The notes under the pieces are model-generated. The model was not told the DNA's origin and did not search any database. It worked only from the letters and a program-made list of their open reading frames with translations. Shown here piece by piece: positions 58,133 through 64,000 of a stretch of DNA of 64,000 nt (its first letter is position 1; every line of letters starts with the position of its first letter). Origin of the DNA: Chloroflexi bacterium AL-N1 (GTDB lineage Bacteria > Chloroflexota > Chloroflexia > Chloroflexales > Roseiflexaceae); the NCBI GenBank assembly GCA_013122435.1, contig WYDT01000001.1, forward strand, positions 372,001 to 436,000, written 5' to 3'. The translations under genes were made by a program, and so were the position numbers.

Positions 58133-59901
58133 GCCAGAATCTCCTCATGGTCTGTTTGTAAGAGGGTGTAAAAATATGATCGCTTATCGCATGCCAACTG
58201 CTCACGTGAGCCATATTCCACGATACTGCCGTTTTCAAGTATCAAAATGTCATCGGCGCGCTGCACGGTTTGTAGGCGGTGCGTGATGATGATGGCGCTG
58301 CGTTGCGCGAACAGTCGGTCGATGGCGTGTGCCAGCAGTCCTTCGGTAGCGAGGTCGAGGCGCGAGGATGCTTCATCAAGGATAACCAGACCGGGGTCTT
58401 TCAGGAAGACACGGGCAAAGGCCAACAGTTGGGCTTCCCCTGCCGACAGCCCTTGGCCACCAGTGGTCAGTTGGGTCTCCAGGCCGTTGGGTAGCGCTTC
58501 GACCCACGACCAGAGGCCCAGCGTGCGGAGAGCCTCTTCGGTCTGGCTATCGTTAATAGTCTGACTGAAGAAGGTGAGGTTGTCGCGGATGCTCGCCTGA
58601 AACAGTTGTACATCCTGCGTCACCATACCGACACGATTGCGGAGATCGTCCACCCCAACCTCGCGCAGGTCAACGTCGTTCAGGCAAATGCTCCCCGCTG
58701 TTGGATCGTACAGGCGAAACATAAGACGGCTGATTGTGGTTTTTCCGCTGCCGGTGCGACCTAACAACCCCAGCACTCTCCCCGGCTCCAGACGAAAGGA
58801 TACATCGTGGAGCACGAGTTGCGATGACTGTTCACTACCGTTTGGTGTCGCATCATTGTAGGCAAACGAAACGTTGTTAAAGGTGACGTTGAGTGCTCCC
58901 ATGGGTAGTGTGGTGCGTGGCGTGTCCTGAACCAGGACAGGTATGTCGAAGAGCCCCTCAACGCGATAGATGCTGGCGGTCGCTTGTTGCAGGTCTTCCA
59001 TCTGTTCGCGGATTTGCTCCAAGGGGCCGGCCAGCATGCCGATGTAGTAAACAAACAGGTAGGCGGTGCCTATGCTTACATCGTTTTGCGTGTAGAGGAA
59101 CACAGCAAATGTAAGCCCCAGACCATACCCGAAGATAAACAAAAAGCTAACACTAATGAACGTGATGTTGCTGACCATCTGGGCTGTACGTTGCTTGCGA
59201 AGCATGTTCTGCATCAGGGTGTAGAGTCGCCGCATCACATAGGGTTCACCACCATTGGCGCGGATGTCTTCAGTTCCGGTGATGCGTTCCTCTAAAAATC
59301 CGTACTGCTCAGCGCTCGCCTTACGCGCTTCCGTCCACCGATTGACCGCGATACGCTGTAAGGCGACTAATGCGACGAAGGCTACGATGGCATACAGCAG
59401 AATGGCGAAACCGATGCGCCAATCTTCACGCAATAGCAGAACAATGATGCCCAGAATGAGCAGGGCATTGCCAAAGATATGAATGGCAAGTTGGGAGAAG
59501 AAATTTGCCATTGCTGTCACATCGCTATCGATCCGTTCGATCAGTTCGCCGGGAGTGTGGCGCTTGTGAAAGCCCATATCCAGCCGAAGACAGTGGCGTG
59601 TGAGGTCGGCGCGCAGGTTGTTGGTGGCGGCCCACCCGATGGTCTCACCAACGTAGACTGCGGCGAGTGCGGAAACCCGTTGCACGATAGTAACGGCGAA
59701 AAACAGCAATGCAAAGATGCTCAGGGTCTGCGTAGCACTACCTGCTGTGGCGGTGTCGATAAAGGCCCGTACGATCTGAGGGTTGGTGAGTTGCATCCCA
59801 ATGCCAATAAAGAGGAGTACTGCTAGCCCTAATACCTGGAGCCAGCGTGGCCTCAAGTAGGTCACGAGGAGTTGCCAATATTGTCGAAGAGGCAAGTTCA
59901 T
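58129..59901 (-). CDS. ABC exporter half-transporter B (TMD-NBD)
   Basis: This protein has 590 residues from the ATG at 59901, preceded by GGAG. It has the same six-helix plus NBD build: Walker [10 protein letters not shown], signature [15 protein letters not shown], Walker [13 protein letters not shown] with an intact catalytic Glu, H-loop [10 protein letters not shown]. The signature deviates (LSAGE instead of LSGGQ). The intact Walker B here with the intact signature of partner A makes one functional site, and the other composite site is degenerate. That is the known asymmetric pattern of heterodimeric exporters such as TM287/288 and BmrCD. Translationally coupled to partner A. Confidence 0.93.
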   Translation of the reverse strand: MNLPLRQYWQLLVTYLRPRWLQVLGLAVLLFIGIGMQLTNPQIVRAFIDTATAGSATQTLSIFALLFFAVTIVQRVSALAAVYVGETIGWAATNNLRADLTRHCLRLDMGFHKRHTPGELIERIDSDVTAMANFFSQLAIHIFGNALLILGIIVLLLREDWRIGFAILLYAIVAFVALVALQRIAVNRWTEARKASAEQYGFLEERITGTEDIRANGGEPYVMRRLYTLMQNMLRKQRTAQMVSNITFISVSFLFIFGYGLGLTFAVFLYTQNDVSIGTAYLFVYYIGMLAGPLEQIREQMEDLQQATASIYRVEGLFDIPVLVQDTPRTTLPMGALNVTFNNVSFAYNDATPNGSEQSSQLVLHDVSFRLEPGRVLGLLGRTGSGKTTISRLMFRLYDPTAGSICLNDVDLREVGVDDLRNRVGMVTQDVQLFQASIRDNLTFFSQTINDSQTEEALRTLGLWSWVEALPNGLETQLTTGGQGLSAGEAQLLAFARVFLKDPGLVILDEASSRLDLATEGLLAHAIDRLFAQRSAIIITHRLQTVQRADDILILENGSIVEYGSREQLACDKRSYFYTLLQTDHEEILA

Positions 59902-60456
59902 GCCTGCGCTCCTTTATATTTGTTGATGATCTTGAGGACTATATGTTTGCGGCTCTGCGTCAAAAACATACAGTCAATACATAAGAAATGATAGGATTTA
60001 GTGTTGAGAGTGTGTTTGAAATATGGCAAGAGGCATTAACACCAGGCCACAGGGAGGAGCAGTGGATATAACCGGAGAAGTTTTGTTTGCAAAAAGATAT
60101 TACAGAACGGGTTGTTCTGTGTTACCTGCTCGATCTAAGATGGCTAGAAATCATCTACGTGTGTCACACGCAGAAGTAAGTGCTCACCGGACACATTCAC
60201 GCGAAGCAGCACCGTTGGCACAGTGTCACGCCTGGTTGTGTGATAGTAAGCATTGTCATAGATGGGTCTCCTTGGTTATTCATGTTGAACAAAGTTTATC
60301 GGATGTGCTAGTTGTGTGCAATCGGTCGAAAGGTTGAGAAGAGACGTGTTGGAGCGACGGATCGATGGAGCGGTTGAACAAGTTAACACAGAGACACAGA
60401 GGGGTAGAGGATTCAAAGGATTATGGGTTAGGTGGTTAAGGGTTAAGCTGTTCGTC
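59902..60456. other. Gene-free spacer upstream of the ABC exporter
   Basis: About 550 bp with plus-strand frames that have no ribosome site or family resemblance. It contains a simple 'acacagagacacagagg' stretch near 60390, similar to one at 29750, and a TTAAGGGTTAA stretch near 60437. No promoter was assigned. Confidence 0.4.
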
Positions 60457-60851
60457 GGGGCGGCCCCTGTGGCCGTCCCTGCACCGAGTAACGGGGATGT
60501 TTTGCGGGTGGTCTGGCGGGCGCCGCGCTACCAGAGGGGTGCAAAGGGGCGCCTCAGTCGCCTGAGCCTGTCGAAGGCCGCGAGAGTTAGCGCATAGTGC
60601 CCACATCCTAAAGCCACTGTAGTAATGCCCTTTATCGATTGTGAATCCTTAGAACGGCGGTTGCAAATCGCCGCTACTGGTACTTTCAGGATTACCGATT
60701 TGGCGGCTGCAAACCGCCACTACGAATGGGTGTAGTCATGCTGCCTGAGCCTGTCGAAGGCAGCGGGGTGTGGGACCACTTCTTGATTACACCATCGCAC
60801 TACCGTTAGTCAATGTGAATCCTTAGAACGGCGGTTGCACACCGCTGCTAC
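60457..60851. repeat. Cluster of REP-like palindromes and direct repeats
   Basis: Five or more short palindromic elements are packed here: GGGGCGGCC...GGCCGTCC (60457-60479); two copies of GCCTGAGCCTGTCGAAGGC (60560-60578 and 60743-60761, the second inside GCTGCCT...AGGCAGC); GGCGGCTGCAAACCGCC (60703-60719); and a 37-bp direct repeat beginning GTGAATCCTTAGAACGGCGG (60642-60678 and 60815-60851) whose 3' part is itself palindromic. They are dispersed intergenic elements, not a coding region. Confidence 0.85.
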
Positions 60852-60881
60852 GACTCTAATGTGTTTCTCTGCTCAGATTAC

Positions 60882-61907
60882 TTATTTCCCCCGCGCTTTT
60901 TCAAGACCGTGTTGTTTGAACCATGGATCTGCTGCTTCTGCAATGGAGCGTCCAAATCCTTCTGCAAACGCATAGTGGCCATATGGTACTTCAGCATAGT
61001 GCTTTGGCCCGCCCAGACGCTCATAGTTACGCTGAGTGATGGCTGGATCGCTCATGCGGTCGCGGTTAGGATTAATCACCAGTACAGGTAATTGGTTCTG
61101 TGCAAAAGGTATAAGCGGAGCTGAGTTTGCCAGACTGATGATGAACTTCAACGACATAAAGTTGAGTGGCAGTGAGTCCTTACTCCAGATGGCGTTCATA
61201 TGTGGTTCACGTTCGTCAATGACACTCGCCCAGGCTTTTGCATTTACTTTTTTCCAGGGGAGACGTACCCAACTCAATGGCTTTAGCAAGAACCAGAAAC
61301 GGGTGGAGAAGCGCTGGGCGAGTGTCCCAAAAAGGTCTGGGATATCAGGGCTGCCAGGCGAGAAGTCGTATAAATTGAAACACGCGATGGCATCAATCGG
61401 TGCGCCTTGAGCTGTGGCACAATAGGTCACTGGCCCACCCATACTGGTGCCAAACATAAAGACAGGTGTACCGAAGCGTGTCTTGGTCCAGCGTGCAATA
61501 TCTACCGCATTCTGGGCATTTTGCTCAAAGGTCATAACGCCACGCTGCCCGCCGGAAAACCCCTGTCCAATGCGATCTCCGGCAACAACGGTATAGCCCT
61601 GGTCATAGAAACCCATGATCAATCCAGCCATCATACGGCCGTAACTCCTGACGCCATGATTGAAAATGAGCACTGGCGCGTTAGCATTAGGTTGTGGGTA
61701 CGTATCGATATGTATGCGTATTCCAGTCGAAGATATGTCGTAGGACTGTCGCAGACACTCGGCACGTTCAGCCACATCAGGTGTACATAGATTTCGCCAG
61801 TAGTTGAAGTTCTTCTCGATTCGTTGAGTTTCCCACCAGCGTGTACCTACTTCATAAGCGGCAATGACGATGGCGGTAGCGATGGCTGATTTCTTAAACA
61901 TGCTCAA
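60882..61907 (-). CDS. Membrane-anchored alpha/beta-hydrolase (lysophospholipase-like)
   Basis: This 341-residue protein starts at TTG 61907 (AAGGAA 9 nt upstream; ATG 61901 is possible). Residues ~5-22 (SAIATAIVIAAYEV) form an N-terminal membrane anchor. The hydrolase core has VLIFNHGVRSYGRMMAGLIM (oxyanion), the nucleophile elbow FMFGTSMGGPVTY, the acid in NPNRDRMSDP and the His in PYGHYAFAEG: a full Ser-Asp-His triad. Such proteins cleave ester or lysophospholipid bonds at the inner-membrane face. Single gene, flanked by the REP-like cluster and the MalT-type regulator's terminator. Confidence 0.85.
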   Translation of the reverse strand: MSMFKKSAIATAIVIAAYEVGTRWWETQRIEKNFNYWRNLCTPDVAERAECLRQSYDISSTGIRIHIDTYPQPNANAPVLIFNHGVRSYGRMMAGLIMGFYDQGYTVVAGDRIGQGFSGGQRGVMTFEQNAQNAVDIARWTKTRFGTPVFMFGTSMGGPVTYCATAQGAPIDAIACFNLYDFSPGSPDIPDLFGTLAQRFSTRFWFLLKPLSWVRLPWKKVNAKAWASVIDEREPHMNAIWSKDSLPLNFMSLKFIISLANSAPLIPFAQNQLPVLVINPNRDRMSDPAITQRNYERLGGPKHYAEVPYGHYAFAEGFGRSIAEAADPWFKQHGLEKARGK

Positions 61908-62040
61908 AATCGTTGTTTCCTTTTTCTAAATGACGGTGTCTATTTTGCTCAGGCATCAAAAATTCCTCTCTATCATAGGCTGTAACAAGGGGTATGGTCA
62001 TCTCACTCAGGATACATGCTGGGTTGATCTGAACACCAAC

Positions 62041-62069
62041 AAAAGAGTTACCCACATCATGTGGGTAAC
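62041..62069 (-). terminator. Terminator of the MalT-type regulator gene
   Basis: An 11-bp perfect inverted repeat GTTACCCACAT / ATGTGGGTAAC around a central C, followed on the minus strand by TCTTTTGTT. Confidence 0.8.
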
Positions 62070-62095
62070 TTCAACTATGCGGAAGCTGGAAGCAA

Positions 62096-64000
62096 CTAGA
62101 TGAGATGGAGCGCTTGAGCGCGTAAAATGGCCTGTGTTCGATTGCTAACACCGAGTTTGCCATAGATGTTGTGGAGATGGCGTTTCACAGTGCCCTGGGT
62201 AATGACAAGGCGTGTGGCGATGTCTTCGTTAGAATGGTCTTTCGCCAGTAATTGCAGCACATCTCTTTCGCGTTTACTGACCAGGTGAGTGGTCGATTGG
62301 GGAACTCGATGGGTATCTTTCCCTAATACTGCAAGGAGTTGATCGATATAGGCTGTTACTTCTGGTGGTCTGGTTTTTTGGTGGGTTGTGGTTAAGAGTT
62401 GGGTTAACAGGGTATGCATTGGTAATCCTTCATCTACAAACAAGCGTATACATCCACCGGCCTGTGCCTTCTGCACAGCTTCCATCAAGGAGGTCAATGC
62501 TTGGGGCATGTCTTTATGCTGTTGTGAAAGCAATGCCTGTAGAATCTGTATTTCAATACTATTGCGAACCCAACCACCAGCCTGTGCAGTTTGTTCCAAC
62601 TGTTCTAGCAACATGGCTGCCCGTTGCCACTCTCCCTGTGCGAGAAAGACACGTACCAGCGCCAACTGAAGCATCTGCATTTGCATCATTGCATAGTGAT
62701 CCTTGTACTCAGAAGCCATCCGCTCTAATTTGTGCTTCTGAGCGATCTGTATTGCTTTTGCGTCTTTCCCCATCTGAAGATACACAGTGATCGCCTCTCC
62801 CAGAACAAAATCGTGCAAATCATCTGCGATGTTGAGTGTGTGTACAATATGCTCTGCCTTATCCAGAAGAGCCTCTGCCTCATCTGATTTACCCCGTACA
62901 CGCTGTACTTTTGCTAACAGTACCATACCTGTTGCTGCGTAAGCAGTATAACCAGAACGCTGCCCACCATCAATGGTCTGATAAGCATGGTATTCAGCAG
63001 CGTCAAGGTTACTCCATTCATAGAAGGCTTGACTCAATCTCGCATGCATTGCTGCTAGCATAGAATAAGCATTTGGGGGTAAGGTTTCTGGGTTCAGATC
63101 CGTCGCTTTGGTCAGCACTTCACGCGTCGTTTCTATAGTTAGATGAATCTGGCCTTGGGCTGCAAAGGTCGATACCAGAATGACAGCAAGCCCGGCGATA
63201 GCTGATGGAATGTCTTCAATGTATGATTGATCTGCGTCCTGCATAGCTTGTTGTGCAGTAGCCAGTCCCTGTTGTGCCAGGTCAGCGGAGGCTTTGAGAT
63301 CACTACGCCAGTATGCATTATGGGTGGCAGCCAGATAATAGAGACTAAGCGAGGCGTTATCAAGACCGTCGGTTTCAATACGGGCCAGCCAAGGGTCAGC
63401 TAGCGCATACCGCCCATCCACAATGTATGCAATGGCATATGCCAAACACAGCCGGACGCATTGGTGCACCATGTCGGCTGGAAGTTTGCTTAACCAATGG
63501 AGTACTTCTGCCTCTCTCCCGTGCAGTAGTTCACCAAAAAATATGGTTTTGATTAATCCAGCAGCATGGGCGTAATCTGTGGTGCTCAGGCGGTGATTAA
63601 TTGCTTCAGCGATAAAGCCATGGTGTTCATACCACTGGCTGGCACGCTGATGTAATCCTAACACCTGTTCCGGATACATGGTGTGGAGATGTTTTTGTAA
63701 CGTCTCAGCAAACAGGGTATGGTAGCGATACCAATGACGATGATAATCTAATGGACTGATGAAGAGATTGGCGGTCTCGATGTGCTCTAGCATAACATGA
63801 CTATCATTCCGTCCTGTGACTGTATCACACAGTGGTGCATTCAAGCGTTGGAGGAGTGACGTCTGAAAGAGAAAAGTTGCCAGGTCATTGGGGAGATGAC
63901 TCAGTACTTCCTCGGCCAGATAATCCAGCACGTGTTGCTGGGCACCTGAAAACATTTGGGCAAATTGTTCAGTGTCGGGGTAATTGCGAAGAGTCAGACC
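62096..64000 (-). CDS. MalT/LuxR-family regulator, N-terminus beyond the window
   Basis: 634 visible residues; the frame stays open to the right edge, so the start codon lies outside. The MalT-like pattern is FSGAQQHVLDYLAEEVLSHL (the end of the STAND ATPase/winged-helix part), LHGREAEVLHWLSKLPADMV, a long TPR-like helical region (residues ~140-530), and at the C-terminus a LuxR HTH with VSKRERDVLQLLAKDHSNED, then ITQGTVKRHLHNIYGKLGVS. MalT-type proteins are ATP-dependent activators that bind an inducer in the TPR-like domain. The target is unknown; a terminator follows the gene and the hydrolase lies downstream in the same direction. Confidence 0.93.
   Translation of the reverse strand, partial: GLTLRNYPDTEQFAQMFSGAQQHVLDYLAEEVLSHLPNDLATFLFQTSLLQRLNAPLCDTVTGRNDSHVMLEHIETANLFISPLDYHRHWYRYHTLFAETLQKHLHTMYPEQVLGLHQRASQWYEHHGFIAEAINHRLSTTDYAHAAGLIKTIFFGELLHGREAEVLHWLSKLPADMVHQCVRLCLAYAIAYIVDGRYALADPWLARIETDGLDNASLSLYYLAATHNAYWRSDLKASADLAQQGLATAQQAMQDADQSYIEDIPSAIAGLAVILVSTFAAQGQIHLTIETTREVLTKATDLNPETLPPNAYSMLAAMHARLSQAFYEWSNLDAAEYHAYQTIDGGQRSGYTAYAATGMVLLAKVQRVRGKSDEAEALLDKAEHIVHTLNIADDLHDFVLGEAITVYLQMGKDAKAIQIAQKHKLERMASEYKDHYAMMQMQMLQLALVRVFLAQGEWQRAAMLLEQLEQTAQAGGWVRNSIEIQILQALLSQQHKDMPQALTSLMEAVQKAQAGGCIRLFVDEGLPMHTLLTQLLTTTHQKTRPPEVTAYIDQLLAVLGKDTHRVPQSTTHLVSKRERDVLQLLAKDHSNEDIATRLVITQGTVKRHLHNIYGKLGVSNRTQAILRAQALHLI

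Noticed and set aside
60023..60597. Frames of 93-104 codons in the ABC/hydrolase spacer
   Set aside because: No ribosome site, biased to repeat sequence, and no domain pattern.

Overview
The window looks like a chromosomal segment of a filamentous member of the Chloroflexota, with a Herpetosiphon-like organism as my best guess. The pointers are a moderate overall GC content, a V4R-domain protein, a small Roadblock/LC7 protein, secreted proteins carrying a '(Y/F)LPLI-R' tail, a TPR-CHAT protein beside an ECF sigma factor, and REP-like intergenic palindromes. This is inference from gene content; no rRNA is present to settle it. There is no CRISPR array, insertion sequence or prophage.

0-17.7 kb is mainly housekeeping: a long CDF metal transporter and RodA, a frameshifted thioesterase, an iodotyrosine-deiodinase-like nitroreductase, a Fur-family regulator, V4R and zinc-ribbon proteins, ribosomal proteins bL28 and bS18, tRNA-Arg(TCT), apt, a CorA-like transporter, a Roadblock protein and an MBL hydrolase. 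Next come a tyrosinase translationally coupled to a His-rich partner, divergent from a CcdA-type thiol transporter, then an aldehyde dehydrogenase / methionine-gamma-lyase-type operon behind two related palindromes, a YbaK deacylase and Bcp.

17.8-29.9 kb is an accessory region with clear damage. A GntR regulator faces a DapA-family gene that has an in-frame amber codon. This is followed by a chimera of half an Old Yellow Enzyme and half an OmpR-type response regulator. A run of small AraC, MarR, VOC, DoxX, RibD-like and DUF4256 genes follows, partly AT-rich and probably imported. A TetR-SDR operon has its operator placed exactly inside a consensus promoter spacer, and an XRE/membrane-protein pair closes the block.

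29.9-44.5 kb is the most interesting part. Five secreted proteins on the minus strand (a 10-repeat beta-propeller with Calx-beta, a subtilase, a Cys-rich solute-binding-like protein, a Tat-signal protein and an HELGH metalloprotease) sit next to a divergent TPR-CHAT caspase-like protein. That protein's gene runs tail-to-tail into a soluble zinc-finger anti-sigma-like gene, which is preceded by an ECF sigma factor gene. The set of components resembles the protease/sigma module of type III-E CRISPR (Csx29/Csx30/sigma) but has no CRISPR part, and may be a protease-gated sigma switch.

44.6-64 kb holds SDRs, a cytoplasmic-type gamma-glutamyltransferase, a GNAT, a TetR/azoreductase(frameshifted)/SDR group, a PD-(D/E)XK-like protein of unknown role, a family-4 uracil-DNA glycosylase, dcd, and an alpha/beta-hydrolase/WYL-regulator pair flanked by about 55-bp repeats ending in AACCCTAAAGGTT. 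It ends with a heterodimeric ABC exporter, a REP-rich spacer, a membrane-anchored hydrolase and a MalT-type LuxR regulator cut by the window edge. The frequency of frameshifts and stops means either real gene decay or residual sequencing errors; raw reads would decide.
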